A stretch of DNA of 13,812 nucleotides, from positions 1 to 13,812 of the forward strand of contig JBILFK010000029.1 in NCBI GenBank assembly GCA_044351685.1. The letters run 5' to 3'. The stretch is from JALHRI01 sp044351685. GTDB taxonomy: Bacteria; Pseudomonadota; Alphaproteobacteria; Rickettsiales; UBA3002. The notes beneath the pieces were generated by a model, which worked only from the letters and a program-made list of their open reading frames with translations, had not been told where the DNA came from and did no database searches. This document shows positions 1 through 7,072 of the stretch, piece after piece. How positions within the stretch are numbered: position 1 is the stretch's first letter; each line of letters begins with the position of its first letter. Both the position numbers and the translations under genes were made by a program.

Positions 1-2347
1 TGGCGCAGCACAAACACTGGCGCGCAACGTTGCGGATTTAGCATTTAAGCTTGAAGATTTACGCTTTCAGGCCGACCGCGACATTACCGAAGCTGTGAAC
101 GCGGTAAACTCGACCATTCGCGAGCTGGACGGCGTGAATGTGGGGCTGGCAAGTGCAAGCGTGCTTAACCAATCGAAGGCTGGGCTTGAAGATCAGCGCG
201 ACCAATTGCTGCTTAAGTTATCAAGGGAATTCAATATTAGCACGACGTTTGAAGCGAGCGGCGCGGTGAGTGTGTATGTAGGCAATGGTATTACCTTGCT
301 TGGCGATGGTACGCGCCATGAATTAAGTTATATTCCGGCTTCTTCGGCAGAGGCATTTGCGAACGATAGCACGCTTACCCCACTGCGCGTTATCTCGTTC
401 GATAAATCAGGCAGATTGCTGCCGAACCCCAGCGACTTAATTAGCGGCACCACCGATGCTGGCATCACCACCAATCTTACTGGCGGTAGCATTAAGGCGC
501 TGAAAGATATTCGTGATGACATTATCCCCGAAATCCTCACCCAGCTGGATACGTTAGCTGCAACCTTGCGCGATGAGATCAACCGTATCCATAATGATGG
601 CACCGGATTTCCGCCTGCACAGCAGCTTACGGGCACACGTTCGATTAGGGGAGATGCAGACTATAACTGGTCGGGCAAGGTGCGCATTGCCGCGCTTACC
701 CCAAATGGCGAGCCAATTGCAGCGCCCTTTGCCGATGAAAATTATACTGGTTGGCGGCCATTGAATTTGGATTTAGATTTTCTTGATTCTGGGCAGGGCA
801 AAGGCAAGCCCACCGTGCAAACGATTGTGGATGAAATTAACAATCATTTCCGTGCGCCATCGTTCAAAACAACGCTTGGCAACATGAACAATATACAGCT
901 GGTTTCCGATGTAACCCAGCTGCCAACCATTCCGGCAGAGTTCAAGTTTGATTTTGATCTAGAAAATATCTCGAACGGTAGCAGCAAGTTTTTCGTGAAC
1001 GGTATTACCGTGCAAAATAACGTGGGCACGAATATCACGAACATTACGCAAGATGTGCCGCGTTTTACGGTGGACCCCGTAACAAGCTACAGTACCACCC
1101 TTGGTTCGAACGCGGTGCAGGTGCGCCTGACATCGGTACCTGCAGGCCTGCAACTAGGCGATTATGTGTTTTTAAGCACGCCGCCCGCAGGCTTGTATAA
1201 CGGTATTCCCGCAGCGCAGCTTGGTGGATTTTTTCAGGTAAGCAATATTTCGGGTAACGATATAACCATTACGGTATCGGCAACGGTTGCCACCGCCAAC
1301 GGTTTTGCGGCAGGTGCGGGTGCAGGTGTTACGGCAAGCCCAAAATACGATGAAATTACAGCGGGCGACAAGCGTCGCACACGCGATGCGGGCGGTGTTA
1401 TTACCGCCGATTTAACCCTTGATAGCACTTCGCCATTTTATGATGTCACGGTGGATGTGGCGACGATTGATGAAAGCGGCACCTTTACGCTTGGCACGAT
1501 TACCTACCGTATCATTAACCAGGCCTTTAATTTGCTAAACGATCGTTATGATGCAAGTGTAGCCAGTGGCGGAGCAACACGCGTTGCACCTAACACAACG
1601 CAAGATGCACTGCGTGCTATTCTGGTGGATGCGGATGGTGTCGAGCTGCCAAAAGTGAACGGTGCTTATGACCCAACACAAGAAGGGTTTTTAAAAATAC
1701 TGGGCGGTAACGATCAGTATGCCGTTGGCATTGATGAGCTGACATCGAAGCAAGAAGGGCGCAATTATGTGGTGCCCATCGAAGAAGGTACCAATCGTGG
1801 CTTCTCGCACTTTTTTGAACTGAATAACTTTTTTGAGAGCAACCAGCCTGTTACCACTGGCGATACGCTGAAAGGTAGCGCTCTGAAAATGAAAGTAGCG
1901 CAGCGCATTATCGATAACCCCAACCTTATCAGTATGGGCGAACTGGTACAAACGCCGCAATCGGCAGATCCTGATAGGCCACGCCAATACACCTATGGCC
2001 GTAATATCGGCGATAACAGTATTGCCCAGCGACTGGGTGAAGCAGGCATTAATACCATTGATTTTGATGCTGCCGGTGGCTTGCCGCAAACCAAACTCAC
2101 CTTCAACGGCTACACGGGTGAATTGCTTGGCTATGTGGCATCGCAGGCGGCGAATGCGCAATCAGAACAGAAGAGCGCGGATATTTTGCTGAATGGCTAC
2201 AAAGAACGATCTGACGCTATCAGCAACGTGAATTTGGATGAAGAGCTGGCCTCCACGATTGTGTACCAAAATGCCTATTCGGCATCGGCGCGCATCGTGA
2301 GTGTGGTTGATCAGCTGTTTAGTGATCTTATCGGCTTAATAAGGTAA
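1..2347 (+). CDS. flgK: Flagellar hook-associated protein 1 (FlgK), 5' end missing
   Basis: FlgK is the first hook-filament junction protein, assembled outside the cell on the hook tip after type III export. The reading frame is open from base 2 with no start inside the window, giving 781 visible residues. By comparison with the family, roughly the first 110-130 residues (N-terminal D0/D1 helix) lie upstream. Visible family marks are the helical segment ending in GLEDQRDQLLLKLS (about 182-223), matching the NdLlDQRDqLl motif of FlgK, and the C-terminal NVNLDEELAS...YQNAYSASARI...VDQLF helix (about 2225-2335), the conserved FlgK end. The whole protein would be near 900 residues against 547 in E. 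coli, so the central part is enlarged. About 1060-1350 encodes a beta-rich, Gly/Ala/Thr-rich insert with a GLQLGDYV motif. The stop lies 4 bases before flgL, so the two are surely cotranscribed. Confidence 0.95.
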   Translation, partial: GAAQTLARNVADLAFKLEDLRFQADRDITEAVNAVNSTIRELDGVNVGLASASVLNQSKAGLEDQRDQLLLKLSREFNISTTFEASGAVSVYVGNGITLLGDGTRHELSYIPASSAEAFANDSTLTPLRVISFDKSGRLLPNPSDLISGTTDAGITTNLTGGSIKALKDIRDDIIPEILTQLDTLAATLRDEINRIHNDGTGFPPAQQLTGTRSIRGDADYNWSGKVRIAALTPNGEPIAAPFADENYTGWRPLNLDLDFLDSGQGKGKPTVQTIVDEINNHFRAPSFKTTLGNMNNIQLVSDVTQLPTIPAEFKFDFDLENISNGSSKFFVNGITVQNNVGTNITNITQDVPRFTVDPVTSYSTTLGSNAVQVRLTSVPAGLQLGDYVFLSTPPAGLYNGIPAAQLGGFFQVSNISGNDITITVSATVATANGFAAGAGAGVTASPKYDEITAGDKRRTRDAGGVITADLTLDSTSPFYDVTVDVATIDESGTFTLGTITYRIINQAFNLLNDRYDASVASGGATRVAPNTTQDALRAILVDADGVELPKVNGAYDPTQEGFLKILGGNDQYAVGIDELTSKQEGRNYVVPIEEGTNRGFSHFFELNNFFESNQPVTTGDTLKGSALKMKVAQRIIDNPNLISMGELVQTPQSADPDRPRQYTYGRNIGDNSIAQRLGEAGINTIDFDAAGGLPQTKLTFNGYTGELLGYVASQAANAQSEQKSADILLNGYKERSDAISNVNLDEELASTIVYQNAYSASARIVSVVDQLFSDLIGLIR

Positions 2348-2351
2348 TGTT

Positions 2352-3257
2352 ATGACATTTGCACGCGTCACCAATTTATCGGTTTATCAAAACACATTTC
2401 GTAACGTGCTGGATGCGCAAGGCCAGTTGGCAAAACTGCAGAGGCAGATTTCCAGTGGCCTAAAAGCTGGCAATTTTGAAGAGCTGAATGGCCAGGTCGA
2501 GCAATTTACATTTCTTGAGGCGCGCACCAAACAGGTACAGCGTTATCAGCAAGCTAATTCGATTGCCGAAGCGCGGTTGAAAACCGCCGACCAATCGCTT
2601 GGCCAAATCGAAAACCTGACCGATGACCTTGAAAATTTGATGGTTCTTAGGCGTAACCCATCGTTTGCCGATAACGTGAATTTTGCGCAGCAGGCACGTG
2701 ACTTCATGGCTGCGGTGGCATCCGAACTTAATGCCTCGTTTGAAGGCCGCTATATTTTTGGTGGCACGGCAACCGGTGCGCCACCCGTGCCTGACCCAAA
2801 TGTAGCCCCCGTGAATTCTGGGGTGCCAGATGCAAACTATTACAAGGGCAGTTTGCAGAATGTGAACTACCGCGTGGACGATAACATTAATCTCGATTTC
2901 CCGGTACGCGCCGATGCTGAGCCGTTTCAACAGCTTTTTGCCGCTTATAACCTTGCGCTTGAAGGCGACGAAACCGATGACGACGATAAGCTGCAACAGG
3001 CAGTTTCTCTGATTCAGCAGGCACAGGAAGGCATTACGGCGCAACGCGGCAAGGTGAACAGCGCAACACTGAACGTGCAGCGCGTGAATGATCGCCATAA
3101 AACCTTAGAGCTTTACTGGAAGGGCGTGACCGAAACGGTTTCAAAAACCGATACGCTGGCAGCCTCGATTCAGGTATCTAATTATGAAGCAGTATTGCAG
3201 GCGAGTTTTCAGGCCTATTCACGCCTTACCCAGCTTAAACTAAGTGATTTCCTGTAA
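2352..3257 (+). CDS. flgL: Flagellar hook-associated protein 3 (FlgL)
   Basis: FlgL is the second junction protein between hook and flagellin filament, exported by the flagellar type III system. The 301 residues match the usual family size (about 300-320). The N-terminus (MTFARVTNLSVYQN... LAKLQRQISSGLK) has the D0 helix and the Q-x-QISSG motif typical of FlgL and flagellins. The middle has FEGRYIFGGT, the FlgL 'f.G.ylFgGt' element. The end (AVLQASFQAYSRLTQLKLSDFL) is the conserved C-terminal helix. An AAGG at 2341-2344, inside the last codons of flgK, sits 7 bases before the ATG and supports this start. It follows flgK by 4 bases as an operon. No terminator is obvious in the first bases after the stop. 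Confidence 0.95.
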   Translation: MTFARVTNLSVYQNTFRNVLDAQGQLAKLQRQISSGLKAGNFEELNGQVEQFTFLEARTKQVQRYQQANSIAEARLKTADQSLGQIENLTDDLENLMVLRRNPSFADNVNFAQQARDFMAAVASELNASFEGRYIFGGTATGAPPVPDPNVAPVNSGVPDANYYKGSLQNVNYRVDDNINLDFPVRADAEPFQQLFAAYNLALEGDETDDDDKLQQAVSLIQQAQEGITAQRGKVNSATLNVQRVNDRHKTLELYWKGVTETVSKTDTLAASIQVSNYEAVLQASFQAYSRLTQLKLSDFL

Positions 3258-3301
3258 TTATGAGAGATAAACAAAAGTAATGTCACACTACCCTAGAATG
3301 C

Positions 3302-3329
3302 TTGCAACCCTCATGAACTGTGCTAAAGT
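3302..3329 (+). promoter_or_regulatory. Possible extended -10 sigma-70-type promoter before fliW
   Basis: TTGCAA (3302-3307) and TAAAGT (3324-3329) are separated by 16 bases, each matching 4 of 6 consensus positions, with a TGN just before the -10. A start near 3336 would place both fliW ATG candidates (3365, 3398) in the transcript but exclude an upstream GTG at 3320. This is a motif match only. The gene could equally be read through from flgL. Confidence 0.28.
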
Positions 3330-3385
3330 GCAGAGAATCTGCCCTTTGTTGTGGAGGTCGCCGTATGCAACCCACTAACCACACC

Positions 3386-3392
3386 AAGGAGG
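3386..3392 (+). promoter_or_regulatory. Strong ribosome binding site fixing the fliW start
   Basis: AAGGAGG lies 5 bases before ATG 3398, a near-perfect match to the anti-Shine-Dalgarno. A second one, GGAGG at 3353-3357, lies 7 bases before an in-frame ATG at 3365. Both are usable, so a minor form with 11 extra residues is possible. I prefer 3398 because the shorter protein is already longer than typical FliW. Confidence 0.6.
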
Positions 3393-3397
3393 CACCT

Positions 3398-3925
3398 ATG
3401 TATCAGGGAGAAATTCGCATGACTGGAAGCGGCACCGCCGTTTTAATGCAAGCAGCCATCGATGTGCAGCAACGAGAGTCGCAATTGCCAGAAACTGAAA
3501 CCATTGATACACGGTTCGGCAAGGTAACGATTTATCGCCGCAACCCGATTGTATTCCCGAACGGTATGCTTGGCATGCCCGATAAATTTCAATTCTGCCT
3601 GACCGATTTTCCGGTCGAAAAACTAGGTCGTTTCAAGCTACTGCAATCGCTCGACGATTATAACCTTAGCTTCATCACGCTGCCGATTGATATTGATAAC
3701 TCGATTGTTGCACGCGAAGATTTGGATCAGGCCGCAAAAGATATTGGCGTGCCTATTGAACAGATGGCTGTGCTGTTTATTGTTTCGGTGCATCGTGAAT
3801 CTTCGGGTGTAAAACTTTCAGTGAATGCACGCGCGCCTGTACTTATGAATGCCCCGCGCCGTGTTGCGCATCAGTATGTATTTGGTTCAAGCAAATACGA
3901 CATACGGCACCTAATCAGTTTCTAG
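3398..3925 (+). CDS. fliW: Flagellar assembly factor FliW
   Basis: FliW binds flagellin and the RNA-binding protein CsrA. When flagellin is exported, FliW is freed to sequester CsrA and relieve repression of flagellin translation (known in Bacillus and Campylobacter). From ATG 3398 the product is 175 residues, against about 130-150 for most FliW, because of an N-terminal extension of roughly 30 residues. The core is recognisable: FGKVTIYRRNPIVFPNGMLGM (family FGei...I.Fp.GlpGF), KLLQSLDDYNLSFITLPID (LQsledp.laF.v..P), VNARAPVLMN (vNLkAPivIN) and a C-terminal SSKYDIRHLI. In many genomes csrA adjoins fliW, but here no csrA follows. Instead a TPR-methyltransferase begins 15 bases after the stop, in the same frame. 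The assignment rests on motif order and flagellar context. Confidence 0.88.
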   Translation: MYQGEIRMTGSGTAVLMQAAIDVQQRESQLPETETIDTRFGKVTIYRRNPIVFPNGMLGMPDKFQFCLTDFPVEKLGRFKLLQSLDDYNLSFITLPIDIDNSIVAREDLDQAAKDIGVPIEQMAVLFIVSVHRESSGVKLSVNARAPVLMNAPRRVAHQYVFGSSKYDIRHLISF

Positions 3926-3940
3926 CATGAGCTTTTTTGC

Positions 3941-5578
3941 ATGACGGCGAACGCACAGCGAACCACAGCAAGCGGCGCCGAACACGTGCAATTACTTTCG
4001 CAGGCCGAACAGGCGTGGCGGGCAGGGAGGCCAGCCGAAGCGTTGGAGCTTTGCCGCAAATGCGAAGAGGCGGGTGCTGCCTTACCCGATATTTATGGAA
4101 TGCAGGGCGATATCTATACGCAACTCGGTAATTTACCGATTGCTTCGTCGTTCTATGAGCGCGCGATTGCGATGGATACGACAAACGTCTCGTATGTTTT
4201 AAAGGCAGGCCAGGTGGCGCTGATTCGTCAGGATTTACCTACGGCGGAAACATCGTTACTGCGCGCTGTCGATATGCAGCCCAACCTGGTGGCGGCGTGG
4301 AAAGGGTTGATACAGCTTTATATGCTGCGTAACCAACCTGATGCGGCACTTGATGCGCTCGAGAAAATGCGCAGTTATGACACTTCGCTCGAAGCGGATG
4401 GGTTTACCGCCATGGTGCTGTTACGCTTTGGCGATATAGCGCAGGCTGAAAGCTTTGTTTCACTGCTTGCTTCGCGTGATGCAAGCTACCCACGCTTACC
4501 GTTATTTATAGGGAAGTTGGAGCTTGCAAAACAGCGCCACGATGTTGCAGAACCGCTATTACTTGAGGCATGCCGGCGCGATGCGCGCGACCACGAAGCG
4601 CGCTATGCGCTTGCCTTACTTTACTGGCGCACCAAGCGCTTTCAGCTTGCGAATGATGCTATTATTCAGGCCTTGGCCATTGCACCCAATATGCTTGAAT
4701 ATGATTTTTTTCTGGTGCGTTTGGCCACTGAAACATTCCAGTTTGAAGCAGCCGAACAATTACTGACCATGATGCATATGCGTGAACCTGAACATTCGCT
4801 TATTTTAAGCGAGCTATGCAGTGTATATTTGCGGCTTGAAAAGTTTGATCAGGCAAAAGCGCTGACCCAAAAACTTATGCTGTTAGACCCACAAAATCAG
4901 GCTTATGCGCATCAGCTTGCGGCGATTGAAGGCAAAACCACTTCGGCATCGCCCGATGCGTATGTACGAAATTTATTTGATCATTACTCTGCGAAATTCG
5001 ATGACCATCTGGTGGGCAAACTTGCCTACCATACGCCGCAAGCGATTGCTGAAATTGTGCTGCGTGTTCTGAAAGATCGCGAAGTTGAAGCAAAAGGCCT
5101 CTCGCTGCTCGATTTAGGGTGTGGCACGGGCTTGAGTGCAGAAGTGCTGGCCGATAATACCACCCACCGCGTAGGGGTTGATTTATCACCTAAAATGCTT
5201 GCGCAGGCAGAACAGAAAAAACTGTATGCCTCGCTGCACGCAGAAAATATCGTGGAATTTTGCGCGCGTGATGAGGCGCAATATGATCTGGTAACGGCGA
5301 TGGATGTGTTTGTGTATATTGGCGACCTAGACCCCATTTTTGCTGGCATGAAAGCGCGCGCAACCCCTGATGGGCTTATCGCATTCTCGGTTGAAAATGG
5401 CGATGATGCCGCACCGTATGTGTTGCGCAAATCGATGCGCTATGCCCACGCGGCTGAATATGTTGAGTCACTTGCAAAACAATATGCGCTTACGATTGTC
5501 GCTAAACAGGCAACCGTGCTGCGCAAAGAGCAGGGCAAAGATATGCAAGGCTATTTGTATGTGCTGAGCCCATCATGA
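3941..5578 (+). CDS. TPR-repeat protein with C-terminal class I SAM-dependent methyltransferase domain
   Basis: 545 residues. Residues about 15-330 form a run of helical TPR-like repeats (for example QAWRAGRPAEALELCRKCEE, YTQLGNLPIASSFYERAIAMD, LRLEKFDQAKALTQKLMLLD). A linker motif LFDHYSAKFDDHL (about 345-357), seen in TPR-linked methyltransferases, leads to a Rossmann-type methyltransferase. Motif I is DLGCGTG (391-397), the acidic residue after beta-2 is D414 in VGVDLSPKML, and motif IV-like YDLVTAMDVFVYIG is at 448-461. The substrate is unknown. The TPR part probably binds a protein, and position between fliW and fliB, ahead of flagellin, suggests flagellin, its chaperone or a flagellin glycan (inference). 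There is no good Shine-Dalgarno before ATG 3941. A five-codon ORF (ATG 3927) ends in an ATGA overlap with this start, so translation may depend on reinitiation after fliW. The stop overlaps the fliB start by four bases. Confidence 0.85.
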   Translation: MTANAQRTTASGAEHVQLLSQAEQAWRAGRPAEALELCRKCEEAGAALPDIYGMQGDIYTQLGNLPIASSFYERAIAMDTTNVSYVLKAGQVALIRQDLPTAETSLLRAVDMQPNLVAAWKGLIQLYMLRNQPDAALDALEKMRSYDTSLEADGFTAMVLLRFGDIAQAESFVSLLASRDASYPRLPLFIGKLELAKQRHDVAEPLLLEACRRDARDHEARYALALLYWRTKRFQLANDAIIQALAIAPNMLEYDFFLVRLATETFQFEAAEQLLTMMHMREPEHSLILSELCSVYLRLEKFDQAKALTQKLMLLDPQNQAYAHQLAAIEGKTTSASPDAYVRNLFDHYSAKFDDHLVGKLAYHTPQAIAEIVLRVLKDREVEAKGLSLLDLGCGTGLSAEVLADNTTHRVGVDLSPKMLAQAEQKKLYASLHAENIVEFCARDEAQYDLVTAMDVFVYIGDLDPIFAGMKARATPDGLIAFSVENGDDAAPYVLRKSMRYAHAAEYVESLAKQYALTIVAKQATVLRKEQGKDMQGYLYVLSPS

Positions 5579-6756
5579 GCCAGATGCTACAAACCACCGC
5601 CACCAAACAATTCCAGTGTTTGGGTGATGCCTGCGAAGATACATGCTGCAAGGGGTGGGGCATGCAATTAAGCGCGCAGACGGTAGAAAAATACAAAGCC
5701 GAAGCCCCCGAACTGCTGGATGCAGTAAGCAGCGGTGAAGCCGAATTTATTATGAAGCGCGACCCGCAAACCGATTATTGCGTGAAGTTCGATGCCGGCT
5801 GGTGCGGTGTACATGCCAAATATGGCCCCGAGTTTTTGGGCGATGCCTGCCATTTTTTTCCGCGTGCTACGCGGGCGCTTGGCGATGTTGCGGTGATGAC
5901 GATGGCACCTTCGTGCCCGGAGGCTGCGCGGCTTATGCTTTACGGTGAACAGACGTTTGCGCTTACCGCGCGTGAAGATACACGGGTGCCGCACAGCCTG
6001 AAAAACTATTTGCCTGAGGGCATGGATGCTTCGCAGGCCTTAGCGCTGCATCAGTGCTTCATGGATGCTGCCGCCCCTGCGGATGCAAATGCAGCGCGTG
6101 CGGTGATGCGGCTTTATTTGTTATGCGAAGGTCTGGCTGCGCAGCCGCAATCACAATGGCTGGAGGCTGCAAATTTTTATTTGAAAATAGTGGATGGCCG
6201 CCTGATGCCACCCGAACCAGTACTGGCAGATCCGTTGCATGTGTTAAATGCGCTGCAAGGGTTAGTGGGGGCGGCAAAAGCTTCTAACCGCCCAAGGCTG
6301 ATGCGGGTGATGGATAGCATGGCCGATGCCATGCAGGTTACGCTGCATTGGGATACACTTGCTGTTGATGTTTCCGAACACACAGCACAGCGCGTGCAGG
6401 ATATGGATGCTGCCTGGCGCGAGTTTTATGCGGAACAATATGACGATGTATTAAAGCGCTATCTGCAAACGCAACTATCGTTAGCGTTGTTTCCCTTTGG
6501 TGGGCTGGGCAAGGATGCGCTGGAGCGCATGCTGGTGATTGCGGTGCGCGTGGCGACACTGCAAACAGCATTATCTGCCGCAAGCTTTTTACACGAAGAT
6601 GTGCTGCCGCCAGAAGAAGTGGTGCGTATTGTGCAGAGCATTTCGCGGTTTCTCGACCATTTATCGGACCCTGAATTTTCGCTGAAAATTTATGCGGAAC
6701 TTGGCTGGAACAGGCCATCACGACTGCGTGCATTGCTTGGCGATAGTGCGGCCTAA
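5575..6756 (+). CDS. fliB: Flagellin lysine N-methylase (FliB family)
   Basis: FliB methylates surface lysines of flagellin. In Salmonella the enzyme carries a [4Fe-4S] cluster needed for methyl transfer. The 393 residues fit the family. The N-terminal cysteine signature is clear: FQCLGDACEDTCCKGWG with C15, C20, C24 and C25, then C69, C77 in WCGVH, C92 in DACHFFPR and C114 in PSCPEAARL, the conserved SCPEaaR element. The C-terminal two thirds is a helical, less conserved region. ATG 5575 overlaps the TGA of the methyltransferase gene as ATGA and lacks its own clear ribosome site, so translational coupling is likely. A second in-frame ATG is at 5584. The gene lies directly upstream of flagellin, as expected for the substrate, although that flagellin is notably poor in lysine. 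Confidence 0.9.
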   Translation: MSQMLQTTATKQFQCLGDACEDTCCKGWGMQLSAQTVEKYKAEAPELLDAVSSGEAEFIMKRDPQTDYCVKFDAGWCGVHAKYGPEFLGDACHFFPRATRALGDVAVMTMAPSCPEAARLMLYGEQTFALTAREDTRVPHSLKNYLPEGMDASQALALHQCFMDAAAPADANAARAVMRLYLLCEGLAAQPQSQWLEAANFYLKIVDGRLMPPEPVLADPLHVLNALQGLVGAAKASNRPRLMRVMDSMADAMQVTLHWDTLAVDVSEHTAQRVQDMDAAWREFYAEQYDDVLKRYLQTQLSLALFPFGGLGKDALERMLVIAVRVATLQTALSAASFLHEDVLPPEEVVRIVQSISRFLDHLSDPEFSLKIYAELGWNRPSRLRALLGDSAA

Positions 6757-6758
6757 TT

Positions 6759-6795
6759 TTTTCACGATATTTTTTTCGTGACAATTCTGTGAAAA
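6759..6795 (+). terminator. T-rich alternative hairpins after fliB (weak terminator candidate)
   Basis: Just after the fliB stop, TCACGA (6762-6767) can pair with TCGTGA (6776-6781) across an 8-base T-rich loop. Alternatively TTTTCAC (6759-6765) can pair with GTGAAAA (6789-6795); the two forms exclude each other. A T5 run follows at 6800-6804, but stems are short and AT-rich, so this is at best a weak intrinsic terminator for the fliW-methyltransferase-fliB group. Confidence 0.25.
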
Positions 6796-6858
6796 TATGT
6801 TTTTCTGAAACGTGAAGGTGAGAAGTGTTTGTTCTGCAAAGGGCAATTCTTCAAACCG

Positions 6859-6899
6859 CTTTGCCCCGATACTCCAAGAGGAGTCTATCGGGTGCAAAG
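6859..6899 (+). promoter_or_regulatory. Long stem-loop upstream of flagellin
   Basis: Three stacked stems are visible: CTTTGC (6859-6864) with GCAAAG (6894-6899), CCCGAT (6865-6870) with ATCGGG (6887-6892), and ACTCC (6871-6875) with GGAGT (6880-6884). That is 17 base pairs, interrupted only by a one-base (T6893) and a two-base (6885-6886) bulge, closing on an AAGA loop (6876-6879). No T-run follows, so it is not a classic terminator. It carries an AGGAG/GGA element in the apical stem, which would be compatible with an RNA-binding regulator such as CsrA (inference). Whether it is inside the flagellin transcript depends on an unmapped start site. Confidence 0.5.
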
Positions 6900-6937
6900 A
6901 CCAAGAAGAGACTAAAACTAAGGATTAAAACTACCGC

Positions 6938-6960
6938 GTTAACAAAAAATTAACTTTTTT
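6938..6960 (+). other. AT-rich inverted repeat with T6 run in flagellin upstream region
   Basis: GTTAA (6938-6942) and TTAAC (6950-6954) flank an A-rich loop and are followed directly by T6 (6955-6960). A wider repeat, GCGTTA (6936-6941) with TAACGC (6965-6970), encloses part of it. The short stem and A6/T6 tracts could be a weak terminator, a bent-DNA/UP-type promoter element or a nucleoid-protein site. I cannot decide from sequence. Confidence 0.3.
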
Positions 6961-6995
6961 CCGCTAACGCTAAGACATGTTGAGAGGCGAAGCCG

Positions 6996-7052
6996 ATGTA
7001 TGGCATCAAGACTCAACGTGAAAATCGTGAGCAAGTAGCTCGCTTCGTTTAA
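6996..7052 (+). CDS. Candidate 18-residue small ORF in the flagellin leader
   Basis: ATG 6996 opens an 18-codon frame reading MYGIKTQRENREQVARFV and stopping with TAA at 7050-7052, 20 bases before the flagellin ATG. AGAGG at 6983-6987 lies 8 bases upstream as a plausible ribosome site. The peptide is charged and would form a short helix. I recognise no family. It could be a leader peptide or small protein whose translation influences flagellin translation, or simply a chance frame in a 316-base gene-free stretch. Its start overlaps a GCCGATG string that could alternatively be read as a flagellar -10 element, and the two readings exclude each other for that promoter. Confidence 0.3.
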   Translation: MYGIKTQRENREQVARFV

Positions 7053-7072
7053 CATCCAAGTAGGAGACAACC

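Noticed and set aside
2460..3098. 212-codon minus-strand frame opposite flgL
   Set aside because: No family features and unusual Cys/His/Ile content; flgL on the + strand is unambiguous.
3320..3397. GTG 3320 as the start of fliW
   Set aside because: No ribosome site, lies within the candidate promoter, and adds a Cys-rich stretch unlike FliW. ATG 3398 and ATG 3365 both have strong ribosome sites.
6971..6999. Sigma-28-like promoter for flagellin (TAAG 6971-6974 and GCCGATGT 6992-6999)
   Set aside because: The -10 string fits 6 of 8 positions, but the spacer is 17 rather than about 15 and the -35 is imperfect. It also collides with the small ORF start. Kept only as a possibility.
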